DNA from: a virus
Direction: 5' to 3' (one strand)
IMG/VR virus record: IMGVR_UViG_3300007640_000036
Span: 1-64,000 of that record
Length of the DNA: 64,000 nt
Part shown: piece after piece, positions 1 through 9,311 of the stretch
How the letters are laid out: each line of letters begins with the position of its first letter
Position numbering within the stretch: the stretch's first letter is position 1
Made by a program: the position numbers and the translations under genes
The notes under the pieces: generated by a model
What the model was told of the DNA's origin: nothing
What the model saw: only the letters and a program-made list of their open reading frames with translations
Database searches by the model: none

Positions 1-1
1 T

Positions 2-3000
2 ACACAAGATTTAGATTTAGGTAATACATTAACTATTACTTCAGGTGAAGGAATTGACGCTGTTGTATCTGCAACAGACACTTTAACAATTTCTGCTGAA
101 GAAGCTACTTCATCTAATAAAGGGGTTGCTTCATTTAACGCTACAGACTTTACAGTAACTTCTGGTGCTGTAACTCTAAACGCTGAAAGAGTACAAGACA
201 TTGCTGGTGCAATGTTTAGTAGTAACACAGAAACACTTATTACTGCTACATACCAAGACGCTGATGGAACAATTGATTTAGTTGTTGATAATGATTTATC
301 AAATTACGACAATACTACATCTGCCTTTATAACTGCTTCAAGTTCAGACACTTTAACAAACAAAACATTTGACGCAAATGGAACTGGTAACTCAATTACA
401 AATATTGAAGTTGCAGACTTTGCTGCTGGTGTTTTAGATACCGATTTAGCATCTACATCTGCTTCACATAACACTTTAGTATCTGCTAAAGCTGTTAAAG
501 ATTATGTTGACGCTCAAGTAACTGCTAGTGACCTAGACTTTCAAGCAGATACAGGCGGTTCTTTATCTATTGATTTAGATAGTGAAACTTTATCGTTTAC
601 AGGTGGAACTGGTATTGATACAGTTGGTTCAGGAAATAATGTAACATTTAATATAGACTCAACTGTTGCGACATTAACAGGAACACAAACTTTAACTAAT
701 AAAACTTTAACTTCTCCTGTTATTTCTACAATTTCAAATACAGGAACTGTTACTTTACCAACATCTACAGACACATTAGTTGGTAGAAATACTACTGATA
801 CGTTAACAAATAAAACTATTGATACTGCTAACAACACAATTACTGTTGTTGAGGCAGACATATCTGATTTACAATCTTATATACTTGCTGATAGTACTGA
901 TACTTTACAAAACAAAACAATTAATTTATCAGATAATACTTTAACAGGTACAACAGCACAATTTAATAGTGCTTTATCAGATGGCTCATTTGCTACATTG
1001 GCTGGTACTGAAACATTAACAGGTAAAACAATTAATACTGCAAGTAACACAATTACTGTTGTTGAAGCTGATATTTCAGATTTACAATCGTACATTTTAG
1101 CGGACTCTGCTGATACTTTAGAAAACAAAACTATTGCTTTAGGAAGTAATACAATCTCTGGTTCACTTGCTGAATTTAATAGTGCATTATCAGATGGTTC
1201 TTTTGCTTCATTAGCAGGAACAGAAACATTAACAAATAAAACTTTAACAAGTCCAGTAATTGCTACAATTACAAATGTAGGAACATTAACACTACCTACG
1301 TCAACTGATACACTAGTTGGTAGAGCTACTACTGATACATTAACTAACAAATCTATTAGTTTAACAAATAATACTGTAACAGGTACTCTTGCTGAATTTA
1401 ATACTGCTGTATCAGACGCTACATTAGTTTCTACAACAGGTACAGAAACACTAACTAATAAAACTATTAATAGTGCAAATAACACAATTACAATTACCGA
1501 ATCTGATATTTCTGATTTAGGTGCGTATATTACAGCTTCATCTACAGATACTTTAACAAATAAAACTATTAACGCTTCACAATTAGTAGATAGTTCAGTT
1601 TCAAATGCTAAATTAGCAAACTCTACAGTATCATATGGTGGTATTCAATTATCATTAGGTGGATCAGACGCAACACCAGCTTTTGATTTATCAGACGCAA
1701 CAAATTATCCTACAAGTTCACTAGTTGGTACAATCACAAATGCTCAGTTAGCTGGTTCTATCAGTAATGATAAACTTGCAAACTCATCTATAACTGTTAC
1801 AGATGGAACTACATCAACTGCTACTTCATTAGGTGGAACAATTACATTCTCTGGAACTGCAAACGAAGTAGAAGTATCAGAAAGTTCTGGAACAATAACG
1901 GTTGGTTTACCAGATAACGTAACAATAGGAAATAATTTAGTTGTAACAGGTAATTTAACAGTTTCAGGTTCAACAACAACTGTAAATACAGAAACAATTA
2001 ATTTAGCTGATAACACAATTGTTCTAAACTCAAATGCTACAGGTTCTGCTACAGAAAATGGTGGTATTGAAATAGAACGTGGTGATGATACAAATAAAAC
2101 ATTATTATGGAACGAAACATCAGATAAATGGACTGTTGGTTCTGAAACATTTGTTGCTGGAACATTTGAAGGTGCTTTAACTGGTAACGTAACTGGTAAT
2201 GTAACTGGAGATGTAACTGGAGATGTAACAGGAAATTTAACTGGTGATGTAACTGGTGATGTAACAGGAAATTTAACTGGTAATGTAACTGGTGATGCAA
2301 CAGGTAATGCTGACACAGCTACTGCATTAGCGACTGCTAGAACAATTGGTGGCGTATCATTTGATGGCACAGCAAATATTAATTTACCAGGTGTTAATAC
2401 AACAGGTAACCAAGATACTTCAGGTAACGCTGCAACGGCTACTGCGTTAGAAACTGCTAGAACAATTGCTGGTCAATCATTTGACGGTACTGCTAATATC
2501 ACAATTGCTTCAACAGATTTATCTAACACGTCAAATATTACTTTAAATGACGCAACACAAACTTTAACTAATAAAACTTTAACTAGTCCAGTAATTGCTA
2601 CAATTTCAAATACAGGTACTTTGACATTACCAACAAGTACAGGTACAGTAGCACTTACAAGTGATATTCCTACAAATAATAATCAGTTAACAAATGGTGC
2701 AAGTTATATAACTGCTTCTAGTACAGACACATTAACTAATAAATCTGGTAACATATCACAATGGACAAATGATGCTGGTTACTTAACTTCGTTTACAGAA
2801 ACAAACGACTTAACAGCTTCAGTAACTTGGGCAAATGTACCTGACGCAAATATAACTGAAAGTTCAGTAACGCAACACCAGGCAGCATTAAGTGTTACAG
2901 AATCACAAATTAGTGATTTACAGTCTTACATTACGGCTACAAGTACAGATACATTAACAAATAAAACAATTGACGCTTCTAGTAATACAATATCAAATAT

Positions 3001-3166
3001 TGGAGACAGTCAATTAACAACAGGTATTGACGCTGCTAAGATTTCATCTGGATCAGTAAGTAATACTGAATTTGATTATTTAGATGGTGTTACATCAAGT
3101 ATTCAAACACAAATAGACAACAGAGCAACAAAAGGTTTTGCTATTGCTATGGCAATTGCATTATAA
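2..3166 (+). CDS. Repetitive tail-fibre-like structural protein, 5' end outside the window
   Basis: The reading frame is open from base 2, so the gene starts upstream; 1054 residues are visible. The protein is very rich in Thr, Ser, Asn and Asp and is built from about 13 copies of a TLTNKT-type motif spaced tens of residues apart. A block of four-residue (L/V)TG(N/D) repeats lies at 2177-2308. A segment with GGIEIERG and [15 protein letters not shown] (about 2062-2160) recurs in the second fibre gene at 3868-6366. Such repeats are typical of trimeric beta-rich phage fibres or baseplate-attached structural proteins. The position upstream of the neck genes supports a virion role. Receptor binding is an inference. 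No enzymatic motif is seen. Long antisense frames here are composition artefacts. Confidence 0.75.
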   Translation, partial: TQDLDLGNTLTITSGEGIDAVVSATDTLTISAEEATSSNKGVASFNATDFTVTSGAVTLNAERVQDIAGAMFSSNTETLITATYQDADGTIDLVVDNDLSNYDNTTSAFITASSSDTLTNKTFDANGTGNSITNIEVADFAAGVLDTDLASTSASHNTLVSAKAVKDYVDAQVTASDLDFQADTGGSLSIDLDSETLSFTGGTGIDTVGSGNNVTFNIDSTVATLTGTQTLTNKTLTSPVISTISNTGTVTLPTSTDTLVGRNTTDTLTNKTIDTANNTITVVEADISDLQSYILADSTDTLQNKTINLSDNTLTGTTAQFNSALSDGSFATLAGTETLTGKTINTASNTITVVEADISDLQSYILADSADTLENKTIALGSNTISGSLAEFNSALSDGSFASLAGTETLTNKTLTSPVIATITNVGTLTLPTSTDTLVGRATTDTLTNKSISLTNNTVTGTLAEFNTAVSDATLVSTTGTETLTNKTINSANNTITITESDISDLGAYITASSTDTLTNKTINASQLVDSSVSNAKLANSTVSYGGIQLSLGGSDATPAFDLSDATNYPTSSLVGTITNAQLAGSISNDKLANSSITVTDGTTSTATSLGGTITFSGTANEVEVSESSGTITVGLPDNVTIGNNLVVTGNLTVSGSTTTVNTETINLADNTIVLNSNATGSATENGGIEIERGDDTNKTLLWNETSDKWTVGSETFVAGTFEGALTGNVTGNVTGDVTGDVTGNLTGDVTGDVTGNLTGNVTGDATGNADTATALATARTIGGVSFDGTANINLPGVNTTGNQDTSGNAATATALETARTIAGQSFDGTANITIASTDLSNTSNITLNDATQTLTNKTLTSPVIATISNTGTLTLPTSTGTVALTSDIPTNNNQLTNGASYITASSTDTLTNKSGNISQWTNDAGYLTSFTETNDLTASVTWANVPDANITESSVTQHQAALSVTESQISDLQSYITATSTDTLTNKTIDASSNTISNIGDSQLTTGIDAAKISSGSVSNTEFDYLDGVTSSIQTQIDNRATKGFAIAMAIAL
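2177..2308 (+). repeat. 12-nt tandem repeat inside the fibre gene
   Basis: Eleven consecutive 12-nt units of the form (tta/gta)-aca/act-ggt-(aat/gat) encode the four-residue repeats LTGN, VTGN and VTGD. Because the unit is a multiple of three, gain or loss of units keeps the reading frame. Related shorter stretches occur in the second fibre gene near 5821-5860. Confidence 0.8.
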
Positions 3167-3177
3167 ATATATAAATA
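3162..3177 (+). promoter_or_regulatory. Tandem T4-type late promoters (TATAAATA x2)
   Basis: Two directly abutting TATAAATA octamers (3162-3169 and 3170-3177) overlap the stop of the upstream fibre gene and precede the gene at 3191. The octamer equals the T4 late promoter -10 element read by gp55-RNA polymerase, and gp55 is encoded at 25679-26227. With T4 spacing the starts would be about 3175 and 3183, before a GAGAGAG ribosome binding site. Confidence 0.65.
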
Positions 3178-3190
3178 AGAGAGAGAAAAC

Positions 3191-3523
3191 ATGGCACAAA
3201 ATTTTAGAAGATACACAGCAAGAAACGTTGGAACTTCAGCTACAACAGTATTTACAGCTGACAGTTATGACACAATAATCGGTATAGGATGCGCTAATAT
3301 TACAACGGCTGAAATAAAAGTTGACGTTATATTAAATGACGCTGATTCTTCAAATGACGTGTACCTTGTTAAAGGTGCACCAATTCAAAGTGGTGGTGCT
3401 TTACAAGTAATAGATGGTGGGGCTAAATACGTAGTAAAAAGTGGAGACGTTTTAAAAGTCGTTTCTAATACTGCTAGTTCACTTGATGTTATTGTAAGTA
3501 CAGTAGATGATATTTCAACATAA
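3191..3523 (+). CDS. Small virion-type structural protein (unknown)
   Basis: A 110-residue soluble protein with alternating hydrophobic and polar residues, reading as an all-beta fold (for example DTIIGIGCANI, KVDVILNDAD, YVVKSGDVLKVVS). I do not recognise a named family, but the N-terminus (MAQNFRRYTARNVGTSA) and the beta pattern resemble small capsid- or tail-associated proteins of marine T4-like phages. It has a good GAGAGA-type ribosome binding site and follows a double late promoter, so late expression and a structural role between two fibre genes are likely. Confidence 0.6.
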   Translation: MAQNFRRYTARNVGTSATTVFTADSYDTIIGIGCANITTAEIKVDVILNDADSSNDVYLVKGAPIQSGGALQVIDGGAKYVVKSGDVLKVVSNTASSLDVIVSTVDDIST

Positions 3524-3532
3524 GGAAATTAA

Positions 3533-3787
3533 ATGGCTTATATAGGAAACAACATAGATAGTAGTAAAGTCAGATTTGCTGAAATGAAGGCTACTTCTTT
3601 AGACAAATCAGCAGTACAAACAATTTATTTGAGTGGTGGTGAAGCTGGGGTTAATAATTCACCAGTAGATGCTTTTGGGATTTCTTTAGAACAAGTAATA
3701 ACGGATTGTGAAAATCCAGGTTTCGATATTATTGATATGGGAACAATTGTTGCGGCAGTTGGAATAGTTGATTTTGGTTATATTTAA
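3533..3787 (+). CDS. Small hypothetical structural-region protein
   Basis: An 84-residue protein starting 9 bases after the preceding stop, with AAGGAA as ribosome binding site. The N-terminus (MAYIGNNIDSSKVRFAE) is of a type seen at the start of phage fibre and base proteins. The C-terminal half is hydrophobic (GTIVAAVGIVDFGYI) but has no clear membrane segment. It is co-transcribed with the 110-residue protein upstream. Function unknown; a fibre or connector accessory role is inferred from position only. Confidence 0.5.
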   Translation: MAYIGNNIDSSKVRFAEMKATSLDKSAVQTIYLSGGEAGVNNSPVDAFGISLEQVITDCENPGFDIIDMGTIVAAVGIVDFGYI

Positions 3788-3822
3788 AAATTAAAAACAA
3801 AGGTAGTTAAACAACTTATTAT

Positions 3823-3830
3823 TATAAATA
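3823..3830 (+). promoter_or_regulatory. T4-type late promoter for the second fibre gene
   Basis: A TATAAATA octamer lies in the 80-base gap before the fibre gene at 3868. The predicted start is near 3836, and a GGGAGAGAG ribosome binding site sits just before the ATG. Confidence 0.6.
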
Positions 3831-3867
3831 ATACAAGTTAGTTTGTTAAAAAAGGGAGAGAGCAACA

Positions 3868-6366
3868 ATGCCAACAATTTTACAATTAAGAAGAGGTACT
3901 ACTGCTGAAAACGATGCCTATACAGGTTCAGTCGGTGAATTAACAGTAGATACTACATTAAATAAACTTCGTTTACACGATGGATCTACTGCAGGTGGTG
4001 ACACTATTGGAGATGGATCAGGAAATATTCAAATCGGTGTAACAGGAAATAACGAAATAGATACATCATCAGGAAATCTTACTATAGATTCAGCTGGTGG
4101 TACAGTTACAGTTGATGATAACTTAACAGTATCAGGTAACTTAACAGTATCAGGAACAACTACTACTGTAAACTCAACTACTATTGATGTACAAAATGCT
4201 TTAGTATTTGAAGGTAGTACAAGTGACGATAACGAATTAACTTTAACAGCAGGTGACCCTACTGCTGATAGAACAATTACTCTTCCAGACGCTACTGACA
4301 CATTAGTTGGTAAAGCAACAACAGATACTTTAACAAACAAAACTTTAACAAGTGCTGTATTAAATACAAGTGTTTCAGGTACTGCTATATTAGATGAAGA
4401 CAATATGGCATCTGACTCTGCTACACAACTTGCAACTCAACAATCTATTAAGGCATATGTTGACTCACAAGTTACAGCTCAAGATTTAGATGTTGCTGGT
4501 GATACTGGTACAGCTGCTATTGATTTAGATAGTGAAACATTTACAGTTGCTGGTGGAACTGGTATTAGTACTTCAGGTGCTACAAACACATTAACAATAA
4601 ATTTAGATGACACAGCTGTTTCTGCTGGTGCTTATGGTTCTTCAACTGCAATTCCAACATTTACAGTTGACGCTCAAGGACGATTAACTGCTGCTGGTAC
4701 AGCTGCCATATCTTCAAATATGTCAATTGCTGGTGATAGTGGTACAGACACAATCACAGTTGGTACAGATACTTTCACAATTGCTGGTGGTGCTGGATTA
4801 ACATCAACTGCTACAACAGATACAATTACTTTAAACATTGATAGTACTGTTGCAACATTAACTGGTTCTCAAACACTTACAAACAAAACAATCAATAGTG
4901 CTTCAAACACAATTACAATTACTGAATCTAATATATCAGATTTAGGTTCTTATATTACAGCTAGTTCTACTGAAACATTAACTAATAAAACTATTGATAG
5001 TGCTTCAAACACTTTAACATTAGATTTATCTGAAGGTACTTTAACTGGTACAACAGCACAATTTAATAGTGCATTAAGTGATGGTTCATTTGCTACATTG
5101 GCTGGTACTGAAACATTAACTAATAAAACTTTAACTAGTCCAACAATCACAGGTACAGGTGCTATCGCTGGTACATTTACTGGTGATGTTACAGGTAATG
5201 CCGATACGGCAACTGCATTAGAAACTGCTAGAACAATTGCTGGTCAATCGTTTGATGGTAGCGCTAATATAACAATTGCTTCAACAGATTTATCAAACAC
5301 AAGTGATGTTGTATTATTAACATCAACTCAAACGTTAACAAACAAAACTTTAACCAGTCCTACAATCACAGGTACAGGTGCAATCGCAGGAACATTTACT
5401 GGTAATATTACTGGTGACGTTACAGGTAATGCTGACACAGCAACTACACTTGCAACTGCTAGATCAATTGCTGGTCAATCATTTGATGGTAGTGCTAATA
5501 TTACAATTGCTGCTACAGATTTATCCGACACAGATCAAAGTTTATCTACTACAGATAATGTAACGTTTAATGATTTAACCGTTTCTGGTAATTTAACAGT
5601 AAGTGGTACTACAACATCAGTAAATACAGAAACTATAAATCTTGCTGATAACACTATTACTTTAAATAGTAATGAAGCAGGCACACCATCACAAGACGGT
5701 GGTATAGAGATTGAACGAGGAACATCTACAAATAAAACTTTAGTTTGGAACGAAACAGATGATAAATGGACTGTTGGTTCAGAAACATTTGTAGCAGGAA
5801 CATTTGAAGGTGCCTTAACAGGTAATGTTACAGGTAACGTAACAGGTGATGTTACAGGTAATGCCGATACGGCAACTGCATTAGAAACTGCTAGAACAAT
5901 TGCTGGTCAATCGTTTGATGGTTCAGCAAATATAACTATCGCTTCAACAGATTTATCTAATACGTCAAATATAACTTTAAATGACGCAACACAAACCTTA
6001 ACTAATAAAACATTAACGTCACCTACAATTACAGGTACGGGTACGATTGCTGGTACATTCACAGGTAATATTACTGGAGATGTAACAGGTAACGCTGACA
6101 CAGCAACAACATTAGCAACGGCTAGAACAATCGCTGGTCAGTCATTTGATGGTAGTGCAGACATAACTATTGCTTCAACTGATTTATCAGATACAGCTGA
6201 TATTGCGTTACTGACTGCTACACAGACTTTGACAAACAAAACAATTGCTGCTGGATCAAACACGATTTCAGGCCTTACATCTTCACACTTTGCTAGTGCT
6301 GTTACATTAGTAATTAATGATTCAACTGGATCTGCTGTTAAGACAATTGTTGGTTCTGCAAGTTAA
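3868..6366 (+). CDS. Tail fibre-like protein with Mtd-type N-terminal domain
   Basis: An 832-residue protein. Residues 1-44 (ILQLRRGTTAEN, GELTVDTT, LRLHDGSTAGG) match the N-terminal fold seen in the Bordetella phage major tropism determinant and many phage fibres, where it serves trimerisation or attachment. The rest is Thr/Ser/Asn-rich with seven TLTNKT motifs and repeated blocks containing [12 protein letters not shown]. It shares long near-identical segments with the fibre gene ending at 3166, which points to duplication or recombination between them. It contains an exact in-frame 78-nt direct repeat. It is the last gene before the neck operon and probably belongs to the distal fibre or adsorption apparatus. 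Which fibre part it forms cannot be told from sequence. Confidence 0.75.
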   Translation: MPTILQLRRGTTAENDAYTGSVGELTVDTTLNKLRLHDGSTAGGDTIGDGSGNIQIGVTGNNEIDTSSGNLTIDSAGGTVTVDDNLTVSGNLTVSGTTTTVNSTTIDVQNALVFEGSTSDDNELTLTAGDPTADRTITLPDATDTLVGKATTDTLTNKTLTSAVLNTSVSGTAILDEDNMASDSATQLATQQSIKAYVDSQVTAQDLDVAGDTGTAAIDLDSETFTVAGGTGISTSGATNTLTINLDDTAVSAGAYGSSTAIPTFTVDAQGRLTAAGTAAISSNMSIAGDSGTDTITVGTDTFTIAGGAGLTSTATTDTITLNIDSTVATLTGSQTLTNKTINSASNTITITESNISDLGSYITASSTETLTNKTIDSASNTLTLDLSEGTLTGTTAQFNSALSDGSFATLAGTETLTNKTLTSPTITGTGAIAGTFTGDVTGNADTATALETARTIAGQSFDGSANITIASTDLSNTSDVVLLTSTQTLTNKTLTSPTITGTGAIAGTFTGNITGDVTGNADTATTLATARSIAGQSFDGSANITIAATDLSDTDQSLSTTDNVTFNDLTVSGNLTVSGTTTSVNTETINLADNTITLNSNEAGTPSQDGGIEIERGTSTNKTLVWNETDDKWTVGSETFVAGTFEGALTGNVTGNVTGDVTGNADTATALETARTIAGQSFDGSANITIASTDLSNTSNITLNDATQTLTNKTLTSPTITGTGTIAGTFTGNITGDVTGNADTATTLATARTIAGQSFDGSADITIASTDLSDTADIALLTATQTLTNKTIAAGSNTISGLTSSHFASAVTLVINDSTGSAVKTIVGSAS
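5182..5259 (+). repeat. 78-nt direct repeat, copy 1
   Basis: Bases 5182-5259 are identical to 5845-5922. The offset is 663 nt (221 codons), so recombination between copies would delete or duplicate 221 residues in frame. Confidence 0.85.
5845..5922 (+). repeat. 78-nt direct repeat, copy 2
   Basis: Second exact copy of the segment at 5182-5259, covering the codons for [17 protein letters not shown] and the following TIAGQSFDG. Confidence 0.85.
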
Positions 6367-6432
6367 TAATCAATTAATCTAAACCGATTTTTAGACACAC
6401 CATAATTGCGTCTTTGCAACGCCTAATAATCG

Positions 6433-6440
6433 TATAAATA
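6433..6440 (+). promoter_or_regulatory. T4-type late promoter for the neck/terminase operon
   Basis: A TATAAATA octamer 16 bases before the ATG of gp13. The predicted start (about 6446) gives a short leader containing AAAAGGA as ribosome binding site. It could drive the tightly packed genes 13 to 17. Confidence 0.65.
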
Positions 6441-6456
6441 GTATAAAAGGATTAGT

Positions 6457-7272
6457 ATGGCCAACCCAGCAACAAGAGAAGAATTAAAACAGTACGCTTT
6501 AAGAACATTAGGCAAGCCTGTCATTGAGATAAATGTAGATGACGATCAGGCTGAAGATAGAATAGATGAAGCGTTACAATATTTTGCTCAATATCATTAT
6601 GATGGCGTTGAAAGAACATACCTTAAATATCAAGTAACTCAAGCAGACGTAGATAGAATTAAATCACCTACAGGTGATACTGCGTCAAGTGTTACTAAAA
6701 ATTCAGTTACTACTGCATGGACTGAACAAAATAATTTCATAGTAGTACCAGAAGCTGTATTAGCAGTTACAAGAATATTCCCTCTATCAAATAGAGGTAA
6801 TCAAAATATGTTTGATGTACGATATCAAATGAGATTAAATGATCTATATGATTTTTCATCTACTTCAATTATTCATTATGAAATGGTAATGAAACATTTA
6901 GATTTTTTAGACCACATATTAGTAGGTGAAAAACCTATTAGATTTAATCAATACAATAACAAATTATTTGTAGATATGGATTGGAAAACAGATATATCAG
7001 TAGGTGAGTATCTTGTTATTGAATGTTTTAGAAAATTAGACCCTACGGTTATGACAGACGTTTATAACGACATATACTTAAAAAGATATGTTACTGCATT
7101 ACTTAAAAGACAATGGGGTGCGAATCTATCAAAATTTAATGGTGTTACTATGATTGGTGGTGTAACACTAAATGGTCAACAAATATTTTCAGAAGCTTTA
7201 GAAGATATAAGAAAATTAGAAGAAGAAATAAGAGGCACATACGAAACGCCTGTAACGTATATGATAGGATAA
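6457..7272 (+). CDS. gp13: Neck protein gp13
   Basis: A 271-residue homologue of T4 gp13 (309 residues), which with gp14 forms the neck that seals the filled head and joins it to the tail. The N-terminus carries the hallmark helical segment (REELKQYALRTLGKPVIEIN followed by acidic residues and EALQYFAQYHYDG). The C-terminal part contains LLKRQWGANLSKFNG and LEDIRKLEEEIRG-like helices. It starts 16 bases after a late promoter and is followed by gp14 after 4 bases, the T4 gene order. The identification rests on motif recognition plus synteny. Confidence 0.9.
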   Translation: MANPATREELKQYALRTLGKPVIEINVDDDQAEDRIDEALQYFAQYHYDGVERTYLKYQVTQADVDRIKSPTGDTASSVTKNSVTTAWTEQNNFIVVPEAVLAVTRIFPLSNRGNQNMFDVRYQMRLNDLYDFSSTSIIHYEMVMKHLDFLDHILVGEKPIRFNQYNNKLFVDMDWKTDISVGEYLVIECFRKLDPTVMTDVYNDIYLKRYVTALLKRQWGANLSKFNGVTMIGGVTLNGQQIFSEALEDIRKLEEEIRGTYETPVTYMIG

Positions 7273-7276
7273 AACC

Positions 7277-8077
7277 ATGCCAGTTAATCATTATTTTCAA
7301 GGTGGCAATGGTATAGGAAATGACTCTGAAAAAAGATTACACGAAGATTTAATCATAGAAGGTCTAAAAATTTACGGCCACGATTGTTACTATTTACCAA
7401 GAACACTTGTTAACCACGATTTAGTTTTAGGAGAAGATGTCCTATCTAAATTTGATCAATCATATATGTTAGAAATGTATATTGAAACAACTGAAGGATT
7501 TGCAGGTGAACAAGAATTAGTATCTAAATTTGGTTTAGAAATTAGAGAAGATACAACATTTATGATTTCTAAACGTAGATGGCAAAATCAAGTTGATAGT
7601 ACAGCTACATTAATCAAAACAGGAAGACCAAACGAAGGTGATTTAGTTTATGTACCTTTAATGAACAGTTTTTTTGAAATACAGTTTGTTGAAGACCAAG
7701 AGCCATTTTTTCAATTAGGCAATTTGCCAGTTTATAAATTAAAAACAACTAGATTTGAATATAGTTCAGAAAAATTAAACACTGGTGTGCCAGAAATTGA
7801 CGTTGCTGAAGATAGATTATCTATAGACCAATTACAACATCAATTAACATTAGAAGATGGTGGTGGTATCATGTTAGAGGATTCTGATACTACATTAAAC
7901 ACTATAAACTTCTTATTGACAGAAACACACGAAGATAAAAATCTTGCAACACAAACTAGAGATTATGCTGATAACGCCACGTACAATGCTGACGCTGGGT
8001 TTGATACTGCTAGTACAGGTGATGACATATTAGACTTTACAGAAAGAAACCCTTTCGGAGAGGTTGATGAAACATAA
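7277..8077 (+). CDS. gp14: Neck protein gp14
   Basis: A 266-residue homologue of T4 gp14 (256 residues), the second head-completion/neck protein. Family features are the N-terminal YFQGGNGIG and SEKRLHEDLIIEGLKIYG, and YYLPRTLVNHDLVLGED further on. The stop overlaps the start of gp15 by one base, implying translational coupling. The C-terminus is acidic and probably flexible. It acts late, after DNA packaging, at the portal vertex. Confidence 0.9.
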   Translation: MPVNHYFQGGNGIGNDSEKRLHEDLIIEGLKIYGHDCYYLPRTLVNHDLVLGEDVLSKFDQSYMLEMYIETTEGFAGEQELVSKFGLEIREDTTFMISKRRWQNQVDSTATLIKTGRPNEGDLVYVPLMNSFFEIQFVEDQEPFFQLGNLPVYKLKTTRFEYSSEKLNTGVPEIDVAEDRLSIDQLQHQLTLEDGGGIMLEDSDTTLNTINFLLTETHEDKNLATQTRDYADNATYNADAGFDTASTGDDILDFTERNPFGEVDET

Positions 8078-8835
8078 TGTTTGGAAAACAATTTTACCAC
8101 GAATCATTAAGAAAAATTGTTGTATCATTTGGTACAATATTCAATAACATTATCATTGTAAGAAAAGATGGTGATGGTGGTACAATACAAAGATTAAAAG
8201 TACCTCTTGCATATTCGCCTAAAGAAAAGTTTTTAACAAGATTAGAACAACAACCTAATTTAGATCAAAGAGAAATGGCAATGTCATTACCTCGTATGGG
8301 TTTTGAAATTGCTGGTTTGTCTTATGACTCATCTCGTAAGTTACAAAGAGTTGGTAAGTTTAAAAATGTAAATACTTCAGACGCAACTAAACAATATTAT
8401 CAATACAATCCTGTACCTTACAATTTGTCATTTAACTTATATTCATTTACAGCAACTGCTGAAGATGGTCTATGTATTATAGAACAAATACTACCATACT
8501 TTCAACCAGACTATACAGTTACAGTAAATGCAATACCAAGTATGGGTATAAAAAGAGATGTACCGATAACACTAAATAGTGTTGATTATCAGGATACATA
8601 TGATGGTTCATTTACACAAAGAAGAGCTGTAAACTATACATTAAACTTTACAGCAAAAACTTATCTATATGGCCCTATATATTCTAGTAAAGTTATTAAA
8701 ACTGCTCAAACAGATTTATATAACGACACAGGCACTAGTGCAGAAAAAGAAGAAAGAATTGTTGTAGTTCCTAATCCGACAACTGCTGACGCTGATGATG
8801 ATTTTGGATTTACAACAACTATAACGAATTATTAA
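8077..8835 (+). CDS. gp15: Tail completion and sheath stabiliser protein gp15
   Basis: A 252-residue homologue of T4 gp15 (272 residues), which caps the tail tube and sheath and docks the tail to the neck. The N-terminus (MFGKQFYHESLRKIVVSFG) and the central YNPVPYNLSFNLYSFT segment are characteristic. A conserved beta-rich stretch (VNYTLNFTAKTYLYGP) follows. It sits between gp14 and the terminase genes, as in T4. The short tail EERIVVVPNPTT resembles other marine homologues. Confidence 0.9.
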   Translation: MFGKQFYHESLRKIVVSFGTIFNNIIIVRKDGDGGTIQRLKVPLAYSPKEKFLTRLEQQPNLDQREMAMSLPRMGFEIAGLSYDSSRKLQRVGKFKNVNTSDATKQYYQYNPVPYNLSFNLYSFTATAEDGLCIIEQILPYFQPDYTVTVNAIPSMGIKRDVPITLNSVDYQDTYDGSFTQRRAVNYTLNFTAKTYLYGPIYSSKVIKTAQTDLYNDTGTSAEKEERIVVVPNPTTADADDDFGFTTTITNY

Positions 8836-8837
8836 TT

Positions 8838-9311
8838 ATGACTATAGATGAAAAAATAAACGAAGCTCTTGGTATCTCTAACGAGAAAATACTAACTAAA
8901 GCTGTTGTCAAAAAAGAATATACACCTCCTGTACCTAGGTTAGAAGATAAAAATAAAGAAGATGTGGACAATGATTACAAGTATAGTAGAGAAAACTATT
9001 ACAATCTTATAGAACGAGGCCAAGACGCAATTCAAGGCATACTTGATATTGCAAACGAAAGTCAACACCCTAGAGCATACGAAGTTGCAGGTAACTTAAT
9101 TAAACAAGTTGCTGACACAGTTGATAAGTTACAAGACTTGCAAGGTAAATTAAAAAATCTAAAAGACGTTCCAAATAAAACATCTACAAATATTAAACAA
9201 GCATTATTTGTTGGTTCTTCAGCAGAGTTACATAAAATGTTAAAGAATAAAAATAAAGATATTGAAAGTGAAGAAGACAAAGATTTTAAAAAGGTAAATC
9301 CTAATGACTGA
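8838..9311 (+). CDS. gp16: Terminase small subunit gp16
   Basis: A 157-residue protein, close to T4 gp16 (164 residues). It forms a ring that stimulates the gp17 packaging motor and helps recognise DNA. The central helices (YYNLIERGQDAIQGILDIA and PRAYEVAGNLIKQVADTVDK) form the coiled-coil oligomerisation core of the family. The C-terminus is strongly charged. The gene overlaps gp17 by 8 bases, so the two subunits are translationally coupled. Confidence 0.88.
   Translation: MTIDEKINEALGISNEKILTKAVVKKEYTPPVPRLEDKNKEDVDNDYKYSRENYYNLIERGQDAIQGILDIANESQHPRAYEVAGNLIKQVADTVDKLQDLQGKLKNLKDVPNKTSTNIKQALFVGSSAELHKMLKNKNKDIESEEDKDFKKVNPND

Noticed and set aside
2177-2308. Short regular repeats that could suggest a CRISPR array
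   Set aside because: Units are 12 nt with no spacers, in frame and coding for LTGN/VTGD repeats.
541-2370. Long antisense frames opposite the fibre genes, some looking like repetitive Val/Ser-rich proteins
   Set aside because: They mirror the Thr/Asn-rich repeats of the sense genes, have no ribosome binding sites, and no other gene uses the minus strand.
5378-5563. Sense-strand alternative frame inside the second fibre gene
   Set aside because: Leu/Gln-rich shadow of the repeat in another frame, without ribosome binding site.
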